From CAIZGX01 sp046048875 (lineage in GTDB: Bacteria; Bacteroidota; Bacteroidia; Flavobacteriales_D; Sanyastnellaceae), in the NCBI GenBank assembly GCA_046048875.1, contig JBJOFG010000002.1:293791-357790 (forward strand): DNA of 64,000 nt. The letters are read 5' to 3'. Below, piece by piece: positions 1-11,000 of the stretch; the first letter of the stretch is position 1, and each line of letters opens with the position of its first letter. The position numbers and the translations under genes are program-made. The notes below the pieces were generated by a model. That model searched no databases and was not told the DNA's origin. It saw nothing but the letters and a program-made list of their open reading frames with translations.

Positions 1-2956
1 TTACTTCTAATGCAATATCGAATGCATTGACAGGCTCTTCAGAGATGAAAGATACTGGAACAGATACTTTAGTTCCATCAACAATTACATTGTTCAAATC
101 AACCAAAATATAATCTTCCTCGTTAGTCTTCAAAACTCCATCTGCGGTGTAAGAAGCATAGCTTCCATTCACGTCACCCAACAAAATACCCTTGTATGTT
201 TCTGTACCTACTGTAGGACAAGTCGCATTTGTTGTAGAGTAGTTAGAAACGTTCGTTGGTAAGATAAATGGAACAACAGGAACGTTTGCCTTAGAATACC
301 CTACTCCATCATTTAATGGGAACGTAGAAGAAATTTGATAAGCAGCTCCGGTCAAACGTGCAGCATCAACAAAGATCCAATCTTTAGACGCTTGCCCGTT
401 TGAAACTCCATTGTTGTTGTAGTTCCATGCTTGCATGAATTCTGGGATAGCTAATGTTGCTCTTTGCTTCAACTGCGACAAGTCACCAGCACTAACAACA
501 CCGTCTAGGTTCACGTCAAGGGAAAGCATTTGGTAGATTGAAGGTGTTGCCAAAGTATTTAACAATAATGTCTTTCCGATTACGGCATCCGCAGCGTTGA
601 TCAACAATTGAACTGAGTTCAAGTTATTAATGTCGCGTTGAATAGAGATACTCTGTCCGTTTGTAAGGTTGTGTGTGAATTGTCCAGCAACGTTCGGAGT
701 TACCGCAGTAGAACCAACTGATGATCCGGTTGCACCGTAAACGTTTGTGATTAAGTATGAGTTAGGTGCAGTCGCATCATAAGAGATTGGGCTGTTATCT
801 GACCAAAACTGAAGGCTAGCCACATAGTTTTGTTGTGTAGTTGAATACATCTTGCGAGACGTTACAGGCTTCGATTGAACACCTGTAATATAACTTTCTT
901 GTAAGAAAGAGATCGATACAGAAGATGAATCGACTGGCAAGAAACCAGGCAAACGAGAAAACTCTACGCAGAAGATGTTTCCTGTTCCAGCGAATTCAGC
1001 ACTTGCAGGAGCACTTCCATCGAAATACAATGAAAGGTTCAAAGTTCCTGGTGAAGCTATAGCAGAAGCTGTCTCAACATAAGTTGAGTTTGTCAATACG
1101 TTGTATACAGTAATGTTACCTGTTGGAACAACCTTTGCAGCGTCGTAGTTCATCACCACGTCGTATCCTTTTACGTTATCCACAGTGTAAGTTGAAGCAG
1201 CAGCTACAGGCACGCAATATGTTGCGTTATCACAAGTTTGAGAAACTGCCATTACCTCATAAGGCAAAGCAAGTAAATCATTAATTACAAGTGTTAAAGT
1301 TGAAGAAGTTGTGATTGCACCGTTGCTGTCAGTTGCTTTAGCTTCAACAGTCTTCGTTCCAGAAGTACTGTTCCAAGTTGCTGAATAAGGGCTCGTAGCG
1401 TCAACACCAACTGATACTCCGTTTACAAAGAATTCAACTTGAGTAACAGTTCCGTCAGAGTCAGAAGCAGAAGCTGTGAAAGTAACCGGTGTCAAAGAAG
1501 CGCCAGCTCCTGCAGCAGCAGCAGCATTTGCATAACTCGAGATAACAGCGCTAGAAGAAGGAGAAGTGATAGAAACTGCTGGAGGAACGTTAGCAAGAAC
1601 GTTCATCGTTACAATGTTTGAAGTACCTGTTAATCCTAGGTCATCTGTAGCAACAGCTTTAACTGTTTGTCCCGATCCTAAAACTGCAGTGTGGTTCATT
1701 GTATAAGGTGCTGTATTGTCAACTCCAATTGATACGTTGTTTACGAAGAACTCAACCTGTGAAACAGTACCGTCTACATCTGAAGCAGAAGCGGTAAACG
1801 TTAGAACAGTTCCCGCAACAGTAGTCGTTGGAGCAGTTACAGTAATAGTTGGCGCTTGGTTAGCTGCTGAAGTGAAAGACAAAGTCGATGACTGGGTGCT
1901 TACACAATCGTTATCTGTAACAATCGCATATACCGTGTGAGCTCCTGCAACTGCAGTATAAGAAGCAGTGTACGGAGAAGAGTTATCAGTTGACAATAAT
2001 GCTCCGTCCAAGTAGAAAGAAACACCAGTAATTGTTCCGTTTGCATCGGCAGCAGTGGCAGTGAAAGTCATTGCAGTACCGTTGATGATAGCAGAAGTAG
2101 ATGGAGAAGCTGCTAAAGTGATTGTTGGAGCAACGTTTGGAACAAGGGTAAGAGTTGGGTGAGTTAATTCAGAACCTGTTGGGTTAGAAGAAACGTAGTT
2201 CTCCGCAACACCGGTTGCAATGTTTTGAATTTGCAAGTTCAACGCGAAACTAAATTCTCCGTTTGTTGTGAACTGTCCAATCAATACCATATTTGAAGAC
2301 GTTGGACCTTGAACTCCACCCAAAGCAGCAATAGATCCGTTTGTAAGAACGATAGATCCACCGTTTGTCTGATCTAATACATCAAGAGCAGTACCTAAAC
2401 CTAATCCGTTTGGAACTACATAAGTTGTACCTGAGCTTGGTAAGAAACCGTCTTGTCCTGAAGCACCGTTAATTGGCAATCCGAAACATCCACCTGGGTT
2501 ATTCGCTAGGATTGATTGCGCGTTTCCAATGGTTCCATCAGTATCCTCAGATTTCAAAACCCCTGCTTTACCGGCAGCAACACCACCTGTGGTAAACCAA
2601 GAGTCAATCATACCTGTATTCTTTCTGATGTTTGTTGTACTTACGGTTCCTGGGTTAATTGAAACACCCCAAGATGGATCGTTATAGAAACCTGTAGTTG
2701 TGTTAACAGTTAAGTTGTGTGCAGCATTACCGAACAAGCTGTTAAACTTATAGCCAGCAGCCATATCAACATACACGCGGTAGGTTACAGAACTTGTTGT
2801 TAAAGGAGTAACTGCTCCACTTGCAGTTGCATCTGCAACATCAGCAGCATTAGCTTGATAATATTTCTCAACGACTATGCCTTGCAAGCCCTGTGAGAAA
2901 GCGGACGATGCAGCCAACATCAATCCCATTCCAAGTAAAAACTTTATTGCTTTCAT
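1..2956 (-). CDS. EKYY-domain secreted protein with Ig repeats and dockerin-like segment (3' end outside window)
   Basis: An open frame of 985 codons starts with ATG at 2956 and runs off the left edge, so the C-terminus is missing. Residues 1-22 look like a signal peptide (MKAIKFLLGMGLML...). Residues about 23-275 are the EKYY domain (GLQGIVVEKYY, SVTYRVYVDM, GVLKSEDTDGTIGN, LIGQFTTNGEFSFALN), also found in the products of 6691-8019, 11106-12191 and 12193-13038. Three bacterial Ig-like repeats follow, each with a DxDGTVTxVEFFVN motif, then a cohesin-like beta region and a dockerin-like segment (LDVNLDGVVSAGDLSQLKQ). It is the last gene of a same-strand cluster. Surface location is inferred from its paralogues; the function of the domain is not recognised. 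Confidence 0.85.
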   Translation of the reverse strand, partial: MKAIKFLLGMGLMLAASSAFSQGLQGIVVEKYYQANAADVADATASGAVTPLTTSSVTYRVYVDMAAGYKFNSLFGNAAHNLTVNTTTGFYNDPSWGVSINPGTVSTTNIRKNTGMIDSWFTTGGVAAGKAGVLKSEDTDGTIGNAQSILANNPGGCFGLPINGASGQDGFLPSSGTTYVVPNGLGLGTALDVLDQTNGGSIVLTNGSIAALGGVQGPTSSNMVLIGQFTTNGEFSFALNLQIQNIATGVAENYVSSNPTGSELTHPTLTLVPNVAPTITLAASPSTSAIINGTAMTFTATAADANGTITGVSFYLDGALLSTDNSSPYTASYTAVAGAHTVYAIVTDNDCVSTQSSTLSFTSAANQAPTITVTAPTTTVAGTVLTFTASASDVDGTVSQVEFFVNNVSIGVDNTAPYTMNHTAVLGSGQTVKAVATDDLGLTGTSNIVTMNVLANVPPAVSITSPSSSAVISSYANAAAAAGAGASLTPVTFTASASDSDGTVTQVEFFVNGVSVGVDATSPYSATWNSTSGTKTVEAKATDSNGAITTSSTLTLVINDLLALPYEVMAVSQTCDNATYCVPVAAASTYTVDNVKGYDVVMNYDAAKVVPTGNITVYNVLTNSTYVETASAIASPGTLNLSLYFDGSAPASAEFAGTGNIFCVEFSRLPGFLPVDSSSVSISFLQESYITGVQSKPVTSRKMYSTTQQNYVASLQFWSDNSPISYDATAPNSYLITNVYGATGSSVGSTAVTPNVAGQFTHNLTNGQSISIQRDINNLNSVQLLINAADAVIGKTLLLNTLATPSIYQMLSLDVNLDGVVSAGDLSQLKQRATLAIPEFMQAWNYNNNGVSNGQASKDWIFVDAARLTGAAYQISSTFPLNDGVGYSKANVPVVPFILPTNVSNYSTTNATCPTVGTETYKGILLGDVNGSYASYTADGVLKTNEEDYILVDLNNVIVDGTKVSVPVSFISEEPVNAFDIALEV

Positions 2957-3027
2957 AATTTTTTGGTTGCGGCTTCCGCAAGGCCCACCAATTTGCGGGC
3001 TTGCAGAAACCAATATTTTTCTATTTT

Positions 3028-5139
3028 TTAGTTACAAGAAGTACCGAATGCAGGAGCAAAAATCAAGAAGTCGTTTACGTCTGTAACGCCATCTAAATTC
3101 AAGTCAGTAGCACAAGCACGAACACCTGTAGTCGAATTTAAAACTTGAGAATACGTCCAGTTAGATAACCAATTCTCTCCGTTTACAGAAGAAAATGCAC
3201 CACGGAAGTTAGCTGGTTCAAAGAAACCATCCACTGGAGGTGTTGGGCAACCCGCAATACCAAGTGCTGGATTTGGAGTTACATCATTTTTAACTGAAAC
3301 AACATTTGTTGTTGAATTTACTGTGAACGCATAGCTGAACCCTGGCAGAGCTGCTGTAGAAACAGTGTTCAAATCTGCAGCGAATTGATCCGCTTCACCA
3401 CCAGTAACTGTAGTAGCCGCTGTAGCATTAGCAGTGCTGCTAGAAGCATCTATTCCCAAACCGTTTGAAGATGCCGTTGCGCTATTCATTAAGATGGTGT
3501 TACACTTAATAATTAAGCTATTTGGAACAGCCGCTGTGTTTGTGTTTGGAGATTCAGTTGTACCAATATTTCTCCAGTTATGCCAAGCGTTGTAAGTTCT
3601 TGCTGGCGTACCGGATAATGATTTTGCGAGATTAATTCCATTCTTGAAGTTTGCAAAAATTGAATTATATAATTCTCCTTCTGCACCGTCTTTGAAATTA
3701 GCTCCTGCCAGTCCACGGTTATCGGCTGTTGGTGTTGCTTTACCATTTCCAAGAATTGTGAAGTTATATAAAATTGGATGAGATCTGAACGCTACGTTCG
3801 AGGCATTATCATCAGAATCTGCCTCTATTCCATTATCATTATCAGGGCTTGTCCCAGCGCCAGTATTCTTCATTCCAAAGAAGAATTGACACTTTCCTTT
3901 CCAACCCAAATCATAATCAAACATATCATCGTTACCAAATAAAGTTGTGATATACTTCAAATTAACTGTTCCGCCGAAAATTTCAATATTGTCATCTGCG
4001 CAAGAAACAATTTCAATATGATCAATGGTTGTTCCGCGACCAACCGAACCTAAAGTCAGCCCGTTAATTTCAGCTCCAACAGCGAGAATTGCACCTGAGT
4101 GTCTAATAGAAACGTACTTCATTACACCTGAGTTATCATTGTCGTCGAACGAAGCGCCTCCTGAAACGAATGGAGCTGAATAATTTATATTTCCTACCCA
4201 CGGTCCAGTTCCACTAGTAAATGTCGGCGCAGTGCCTGTGAAAAATTGACCTGCAGTGCCAGCAGGAAGAGCATAAACACCATCAAAAGTTGCTTGAGTA
4301 ACTGCACCTGTGGTTGCAGTATTTAAAGTAACCACTTGACCTTGCACAGAGGATACCAAAGTACCCGGTGCTATTCCTGTTCCGGAAACCGCCATACCTG
4401 GCAAAGCATAAGCCCCATTAGCAGTCAACGTAATTGTAGTTGATGTTGATGCAGATACGTTTTGGGTGAAAGAATATGTGTTCGGTGTTGGAATTGTACC
4501 TGAAGTAACGTTAGTCGGAGTTGAAATTGCTACGCCATATTGATCTTGAGGATTGGTTGTTGCAAAACCTTCAATGGTACCTAGACCGTCGGCTACCGCC
4601 AATTTACCTGCACCACCTGGAACAAATGGACCGTTAGCTGCAAGTGTAAGATTATTCGAAGCTTTTCCTAAAACAACTACTCCTCCCCATTTACCAATAT
4701 TGTCTATTCCATATGTTCCATCCATTGGATCAGCAGCAGCAGTGAACACAATTGGACAAGATTCAGTTCCTGCGGCATTAATTTTACCTCCTCGTGAAAT
4801 TATCAAAGCAGTAGCCTCTGCTGGAACGGCATTTGCTGCACCCTTAATAACCGTACCTGGCGCTATATTCAGCGACTGACCTGAGGGTATGTAAATCTTT
4901 TTATCTAGGATGTACGTTTTGTCGCAAGTGAAGGTAGCTCCTTGCGTTAATTCACCTCCAAAAGTTCCGTTGATTGCAACATAACCAGGAAGGCTCGTTA
5001 CGCTGATTGTTGGTCTACTCGCAACCGGTGGACAGCCACACTCAGCTCCCAAGTTAGATTGTGCTTTTACACCAGCAAAAGCACCGAAAGCCAAAGTGAG
5101 AGAAGCGATGGCTTTGAAAATGTTTTGATTAGTTTTCAT
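3028..5139 (-). CDS. Secreted right-handed beta-helix protein with dockerin-like C-terminus
   Basis: The 703-residue product has a signal peptide (about 1-26). It carries the motif series of a common Bacteroidota parallel beta-helix family: KKIYIPSGQSLNIAPGTVIKG, IGKWGGVVVLGKA, NSGVMKYVSIRHSG, and GTTIDHIEIVSCADDNIEIFGGTV as shorter blocks. An insert of about 130 residues rich in Thr, Gly and Ala (about 190-320) interrupts the helix. The C-terminus is a single dockerin-like calcium loop (DLNLDGVTDVNDFLIF) rather than a T9SS sorting domain. Members of this family often sit beside TonB-dependent receptors, as here. No catalytic residues are identifiable, and the ligand is unknown. Confidence 0.8.
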   Translation of the reverse strand: MKTNQNIFKAIASLTLAFGAFAGVKAQSNLGAECGCPPVASRPTISVTSLPGYVAINGTFGGELTQGATFTCDKTYILDKKIYIPSGQSLNIAPGTVIKGAANAVPAEATALIISRGGKINAAGTESCPIVFTAAADPMDGTYGIDNIGKWGGVVVLGKASNNLTLAANGPFVPGGAGKLAVADGLGTIEGFATTNPQDQYGVAISTPTNVTSGTIPTPNTYSFTQNVSASTSTTITLTANGAYALPGMAVSGTGIAPGTLVSSVQGQVVTLNTATTGAVTQATFDGVYALPAGTAGQFFTGTAPTFTSGTGPWVGNINYSAPFVSGGASFDDNDNSGVMKYVSIRHSGAILAVGAEINGLTLGSVGRGTTIDHIEIVSCADDNIEIFGGTVNLKYITTLFGNDDMFDYDLGWKGKCQFFFGMKNTGAGTSPDNDNGIEADSDDNASNVAFRSHPILYNFTILGNGKATPTADNRGLAGANFKDGAEGELYNSIFANFKNGINLAKSLSGTPARTYNAWHNWRNIGTTESPNTNTAAVPNSLIIKCNTILMNSATASSNGLGIDASSSTANATAATTVTGGEADQFAADLNTVSTAALPGFSYAFTVNSTTNVVSVKNDVTPNPALGIAGCPTPPVDGFFEPANFRGAFSSVNGENWLSNWTYSQVLNSTTGVRACATDLNLDGVTDVNDFLIFAPAFGTSCN

Positions 5140-5300
5140 TTGTTTATTTTATTTTGGAGCAAAGATGCCCTTTCAATAAACCTTTAAAATGAAGATGACT
5201 TTGTGGTTTTGTTAAAGAAATTAGCCGTTACGTTTCATACGTATTAACCCTTCTTCATATTGGGTTAACGACACTTGCGAGAGAAAAAACGAGTTAAAAA
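5140..5300 (-). promoter_or_regulatory. Intergenic region with stem-loop (5244-5268) and possible -7 element
   Basis: Seven-base arms TTAACCC (5244-5250) and GGGTTAA (5262-5268) form a hairpin directly after the barrel gene ending at 5301. It could terminate or attenuate minus-strand transcription, but no strong T-run follows. Just upstream of the beta-helix gene the minus strand reads CATCTTTGC (5167-5159), close to the Bacteroidota -7 consensus TAnnTTTG. No convincing -33 TTG was found, so the promoter is tentative. Confidence 0.4.
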
Positions 5301-5963
5301 TTACTTGCTCTTTCGTAAACTAAGAGACAAACCGAAGGCGACTGGACGTCTATTAATACCTTGATTAGTGATAGATGAAACGAACGAAGTCGCGTAACAT
5401 TCAGTTCGCACATTCCATTTCTTGTCTAAGACAAAATCGTAACCAAAGGAAACTCTTAATGCATGATTGATTGAATTGAAATCATTCTTGACCAATAATG
5501 TTTCTTCATTGTTTGAACCCGCGTATGAATATGCAATTCGATTGTTGATGTAGTAATTCAAAACATAGCCGAATGAAAAATAAGGACGAGCATATTTGTT
5601 CGAACCGAAAGAATATGAAGCTACCACTGGAAGTTCAATAAATCTGTAATTCGATTTATAAAAATCAACACCTAAATCAGTCAAGGAATCTATCGTTTCA
5701 ACCATATTTAAATATCCTAAACCCGCACGCAGAGATAACTTTTCAGAAAACTTTTTCTCACCAAAAACTCCTGCTGAATATCCAAAACCACCACGTGAAA
5801 TGTTACTCATATCAGTATTTAACCAACTCAATTCTTCTGAAGAGGAAGTGACGCGTGAAGTGTAGCTTGGAGAAAAATAACCCCCTATTGCTAATGATTT
5901 CTGTGCACCAATTTGAACAGACAATACAACCGCAAACAATATGAATGAACCGAACTTTTTCAT
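5301..5963 (-). CDS. Small outer-membrane beta-barrel protein
   Basis: The 220-residue product has a signal peptide (about 1-20, ending near VQIGAQ). The rest is amphipathic strands with aromatic girdle residues, for example YFSPSYTS, FGYSAGVFGEKKF, LRAGLGYLNM and a closing FGLSLSLRKSK. This matches the general 'outer membrane protein beta-barrel' family of about 200 residues in Bacteroidota. It lies 2 bp after the FISUMP lipoprotein gene and probably shares its transcript. No substrate can be assigned. Confidence 0.75.
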   Translation of the reverse strand: MKKFGSFILFAVVLSVQIGAQKSLAIGGYFSPSYTSRVTSSSEELSWLNTDMSNISRGGFGYSAGVFGEKKFSEKLSLRAGLGYLNMVETIDSLTDLGVDFYKSNYRFIELPVVASYSFGSNKYARPYFSFGYVLNYYINNRIAYSYAGSNNEETLLVKNDFNSINHALRVSFGYDFVLDKKWNVRTECYATSFVSSITNQGINRRPVAFGLSLSLRKSK

Positions 5964-5965
5964 AA

Positions 5966-6694
5966 TTAATTATTCTTTACACAACGAATACTCATGCCGT
6001 ATTCTTTGTAGGTGTGTTGTCTAAAAATTCGAGTTTGACTTGCGTCGAAGTATCGGTACCAAGCTTCATTTCCATCAGTACTTGCAGTCCACCAAAATGC
6101 AGTGTTACCCTGCAAGTTAACTTCACCATTGAAAACCCTACATCCTCCTGGTTTTGCATTAAACTGATAAGTATCTTTTCCAAATAAAGTAGCGCCCTCA
6201 GGCCAACCTGCTGAATTTTTAGCAGTCAATAATTCTGCTTCTGTTGTGCCTCTCCATCCTAAAGAACCCGATTCATTTTGAGACATTCCTATTTCTCTCT
6301 CTAAGGCTTTCCAATCCTCATCTGTGGCTACATGCCACCCTTCCGGCGCAATATTTAAAGAAGATTCTACAACCGCATAATTGTAGAGCAATCCGAATTG
6401 ACCATTGTTAATTGTTGTATATGCTGGTTCATTTGCTTGGGACCAAATGGTATCATTAGCGTTCTCGTCAATGAATGTTATAGCTGAACCGTCATTGAAT
6501 TTTGTCACACGTAAGTTCTCTGCTGTCCACCACTGATTTCCAATTTTAACAGTCTTGTATGTATTTCCTTGGATATCACTAACGCTGCCTGTTTCAACAA
6601 CTGGTTGCTCAGGACTATCTGTATCACACGATTGAAGAACTGCCATGCAAACCAAAGAAAAAACGGCTACGGTGTTTAAAAGTAACGGTCTCAT
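5966..6694 (-). CDS. FISUMP-domain lipoprotein
   Basis: The 242-residue product begins with a lipoprotein signal whose lipobox is LQSC, so the mature N-terminus is Cys23. The remainder is one FISUMP domain (Fibrobacter succinogenes major paralogous domain), with VSDIQGNTYKTVKIGNQWW, TAENLRVTKFNDG, LYNYAVV, PEGWHVATDEDWKALE, and the closing MSIRCVKN. FISUMP proteins are cell-surface proteins of unclear function, common in Bacteroidota. The start codon overlaps the stop of the upstream EKYY gene by four bases (ATGA), which suggests translational coupling and membership of the same operon. Confidence 0.88.
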   Translation of the reverse strand: MRPLLLNTVAVFSLVCMAVLQSCDTDSPEQPVVETGSVSDIQGNTYKTVKIGNQWWTAENLRVTKFNDGSAITFIDENANDTIWSQANEPAYTTINNGQFGLLYNYAVVESSLNIAPEGWHVATDEDWKALEREIGMSQNESGSLGWRGTTEAELLTAKNSAGWPEGATLFGKDTYQFNAKPGGCRVFNGEVNLQGNTAFWWTASTDGNEAWYRYFDASQTRIFRQHTYKEYGMSIRCVKNN

Positions 6695-8019
6695 AACTTG
6701 ATAAATAATTTGTGTTTGCTCATTCCTCCATTCGAAACTTTCATTTGATATAACCCGGGAACCAATTCAGAAGTTTCAATTGGAACAATAATATTCAGAT
6801 CGGAAGCAACTACTGAAGCTGACTTCATATTCGTACCATAAGAATTGTAGATTTCATAATACCATAGTCCTTCTATTCCTGAAATGATATTCAAAGTCAA
6901 ATTGTTTTCTGTTGGATTTGGATAAACATTTATATCGAAGTCATCTCCCATAAGCGATGGACAAACTTCTTCTATGTTCCTTCCTGCACATGAACCAGGA
7001 TAACAACACAAAGCCTCTACACTAATATTAACAGCTGGGTCGTAATTACACGCCAAGGAGTCCATGCATCCGAAAATAATTGGAGTAATACAACTTCCTT
7101 CTTCCAAACAAACGAAAGAAGAATTGTACTCCAAGTAATTCGGATTATTGCATCCACAAGAATATGGATAACTTAGAAATGCATTATACTTTTCGTTTGC
7201 TCCCAATAACGTGTCTTTGGAAACATAATTCACAACAGTTGGAACCCCATTTACCAATTCTTCAACCGTTATATTCATATTGAATGCAAGCTCTCCTAAT
7301 GTGGTAAGCTGAGCAATAATCACTTGATTGCTATCTGCAACTGTGCCCGATACTCCGGAACAACTTAACTGAAAATTGTTACTCTCGAAATTGCTATTCG
7401 GAACGATAGACCCAAACATGGTAGAATCGGTTCCAGAGAAGAAATCCAACACCCCATTGCTCTGCCAATTTGAAGGTGCCGAGTTTAACGTATCCATACC
7501 GTCTGCAACGGTCAAAGGACTACCACACGTAGGGTCTTCATTTATTAGCAATCCAGAGGCAACTGCTGCACTTCCTCCATCATTATTGATTCCTCCAACA
7601 AAAGACCCATCAGTATCTTGGTCTTTCAATATTCCATAGTAATACTTCGTCCCTTGTCGTGCGGTCTGACCTAGGGTAAGCCATGTGTCCAATGCAACTG
7701 TGTTCTCCAAATATCTTCCTTTAATAAAGTCTTTTCCGAACGATTGTCCATCGAGAATATTATTGAAAAACACTTCTGAACTCGAAATAGAAAACGGATG
7801 ATTTGCGTCACCATAAATACGCTTGAGTATTGTGCCTGGTTTTAAATCAACATAAACTCTATAAGTTGTCGATCCAATTGGAACCCCTCCGCCGGAAGTG
7901 TCTGTAGCATCATTCGTATCGCTCACGTAGTATTTTTCTACTATTACTTTTTCCAATTGTGCGGAAGCAAAATGAGTAAGAAATACTGATAATAATATGG
8001 TTGTAATTAGATTCTTCAT
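6691..8019 (-). CDS. EKYY-domain protein with T9SS sorting domain
   Basis: The 442-residue product has a signal peptide (about 1-20). The EKYY domain spans about 21-275 and includes LEKVIVEKYYVSD, STTYRVYVDLKPG, GILKDQDTDGSFVGG and the closing LGELAFNMNITVEEL. A cysteine-rich linker follows (about 290-350, FGCMDSLACNYDP type). The last 75 residues are a type A T9SS sorting domain (VYPNPTENNLTLNI...YQMKVSNGGMSKHKLFIKL). The architecture predicts secretion by T9SS and surface anchoring. It lies 12 bp downstream of the TonB receptor gene and is probably co-transcribed with it. The EKYY domain itself is not a family I recognise. Confidence 0.85.
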   Translation of the reverse strand: MKNLITTILLSVFLTHFASAQLEKVIVEKYYVSDTNDATDTSGGGVPIGSTTYRVYVDLKPGTILKRIYGDANHPFSISSSEVFFNNILDGQSFGKDFIKGRYLENTVALDTWLTLGQTARQGTKYYYGILKDQDTDGSFVGGINNDGGSAAVASGLLINEDPTCGSPLTVADGMDTLNSAPSNWQSNGVLDFFSGTDSTMFGSIVPNSNFESNNFQLSCSGVSGTVADSNQVIIAQLTTLGELAFNMNITVEELVNGVPTVVNYVSKDTLLGANEKYNAFLSYPYSCGCNNPNYLEYNSSFVCLEEGSCITPIIFGCMDSLACNYDPAVNISVEALCCYPGSCAGRNIEEVCPSLMGDDFDINVYPNPTENNLTLNIISGIEGLWYYEIYNSYGTNMKSASVVASDLNIIVPIETSELVPGLYQMKVSNGGMSKHKLFIKL

Positions 8020-8031
8020 CTCTAGCAGTAA

Positions 8032-11000
8032 TTAGAGTTTGTAAGCAAAACTGACTAAGAAATTCGTGCCGTATCGGAAACGATCGAAATCGACGTATCC
8101 GCTTGGTAAGTCATACGACCTGCGAACTGGCGAGTTCAATATATCTCGAATGGTAATGCTTGCACTGTAGTGTTCACCTAACGATTTACTTATCTTGAAA
8201 TCTAATAAATGGCGTGGGATTTCATACACGTCTGGTCTTCCTTTCACCGCTCCTGCAATTACCAAGCGAGGGCCTTGTACATTGTAACTAATGGTAGCGG
8301 TTAAGCCCAAAGAATCGGAAGTATAAGATAGAATCGAATTGAACAAATAAGGTGCTTGTCCGAACATAGGACGATAAAGCGTATCTATGATTGTATACAC
8401 TTTTATACCATCTATAATTTGTAAATCTTTACGCACGAATTCAGCTTCAGATTTAACTAAAGTCAGATTGGCACGAAACTCGAAATTCTTTCCAAGTTGT
8501 TTCTTCCCTTCAATCTCAATTCCGCGAACTGTCGATTGCTCAATATTATCCCAAGTAATACCGGCACCTCCAAATCCCATTTCGATGTGATTGCGGAAAT
8601 CTTTGTAAAATACACTTGCAGAAACATTGTCACCATTTCCAAAATAAACTTCACCTCGAAAATCATAATTCGTGATTTCAACAATCTTCAAATCTGAATT
8701 TCCATAAATCAAAGTTCTAAATTCATTGTCATAGATTGCTGCATCACTTAATTCTCTGATACTAGGCCTAGCAAGAGACTTGCTATAATTCAATCGAAGA
8801 TTACTCTGTGTTTCTTTCTTCGTTTTCAATTTATAGATTAGACTTCCACTTGGTAATAAATTCCACTGATCAAGAGACGCTGCATTCACTAAGGCAAATC
8901 CACCCACATTTTCTCTTCGAATATCATTTACACCATAACCCAATTCATAAAATGAATCTGCATCTGTAAAAATATCGGTATGCTCCATTCTTACACCACC
9001 AGAAAAACGCAACGATTGATTTATTTCGAAATCAATCAAACCATAAAGCGCATCGACATTGCTATTACCAAAACTGTGATTTCTTTCAAAATCAAAATCC
9101 ATGTAATAGTAATCAAGAGTACCATTCTGAATAACAAACTTGTCTGGTTTTAAATAATTATTCAAATCTCCATCTAGCAAAGGCTCAACAACACCTTGAT
9201 TTCCGTTAAACAATCTATATTCATTGTTGTCAATCTTTCTATAATTCCGTTGAGTTGCAGCACCGAATTTAAACTTCCTTGCTACCCCTTCTATTTTTGA
9301 TTTGATAGGTAATTCAAATCCGATTCTTCCGTCGAAAATATTCTCGTCTAAGAAGCGGTCATATCTGCGTATTCCTTCGCCTGCAGTTGGTGCAAACTCG
9401 TAACCGGTTACAGTATTGTAATCTAAAAATCTCAAGTATTGAGTGGCCTTAAAATCGGGAGCAATACTGCTTCCGTCTGTGTATGATGCATTTACATCTA
9501 ACTTCAATTTAAGCGAAGGAATATAGTGTTGCGAAGAATACTGATAAATCAATTGCTTGCGCTGCTCATAAAATATATTTTTGAAAATAGCCGCTTCCTG
9601 ATTGACCAAACCTTGAGGCATTTCTTCAAAACTGGCTACATCATTGTTACCAATTATATTCGGCATGAATAGCAAAGAAACCTTATTGTTCTTATTGAGT
9701 TTGTATGCCAAATTGATCAAGGCACTTATCGAATTTGTCTCGCGACTTATTATCGCATTGTCTTGTCTTTCGAATAAATAACCCAACGTTTCATCTCCGA
9801 CGCGTTGAGATATTCCATTAGGGTCATAGCGTACCGCAGACCCATACTTAAATCCGAAAATGAAACCCAACTCTTTTCCGAACAACGTTTTTTGATCTCC
9901 AATGCTGAAGCTCTGCGAAAAATTAATTGGTGCTCTGCGAAACCTCGTATTCCAATTGTTATTGAACCCATTGTTATAATCGGTTCCGTTTGGATTTATT
10001 AAATCAAAGGCTTGGGGTTTGTATGTGGAATTGTACTGAGCACGTGCATTTGCAAAAGCAGTCGGATCATTGAATTGTGCTGGCGATAAAAGTCCCAATT
10101 GGACCAAACCTAATCGGAAATAAGCATCGCCTTGCGCGTCTCCATCATTCCAACCGTGGATGCCTTGTTGGGCAAAATAATCACCCAATCCCAAAGCTAC
10201 CATTTGCTGATAAGTCGAAGGGTCGAGATTCGGAACTGTCAAGTTATCATTATCTCTAATTCGAAGCCCGTTGTCGAAGCCCAACCAATCGGTACTACTC
10301 CGGTCTGAAGTAATAAAATTTTTGAAAGTCGTTTGCGCATTGTAACCGAATTGAGACTCAATGTTTACTGCCAGTTTATCCGGATAATCCTTCGTCTCAA
10401 CAGATATATAAGCACCCGCCCAATCACCCGGTAAATCGGCACTTTGCGTTTTAGAAATAACAATATTATCTACTAAACTCGAAGGGAATATATCTAGCTT
10501 AATGTTGTTGGTCAATGGATCCAGTGTGGGAATACGAGAACCGTTTAGAGTAGTACGCACATAGCGGTCACCAATACCACGGACTGTAATCAATCCTCCA
10601 TTCGTTGAAACTCCAGAAACACGTGCAATAGCATTCACCACATTCGCATCGCCCGTCTTTTTCATGACTTCAGCAGAAATGAAATCCAACGTTACAGCAG
10701 AATTCATTTTCATTTTTTCCATGTAACCGTCGTTCGCTTTTACACGCTTGGCAACGACATCCATGCCCTTCATAATACTTGCAGAACTGACAAGCGTGTA
10801 TTCCTTATTAATTGTATTTCCCCCGTTCAACTGAATTTTTTCTTCTAAGGTTTGATAACCCATGATGATAAAATTCAATGTGTAAATTTTGGAATCTGGC
10901 AGCTTCAAAGAAAATGCACCGTCGAAATCTGATTGTGTAATGACAGACTCATTCTCAACAGCACGAACGATCACGCCGTACATGTTTTCACCTTTTTCAT

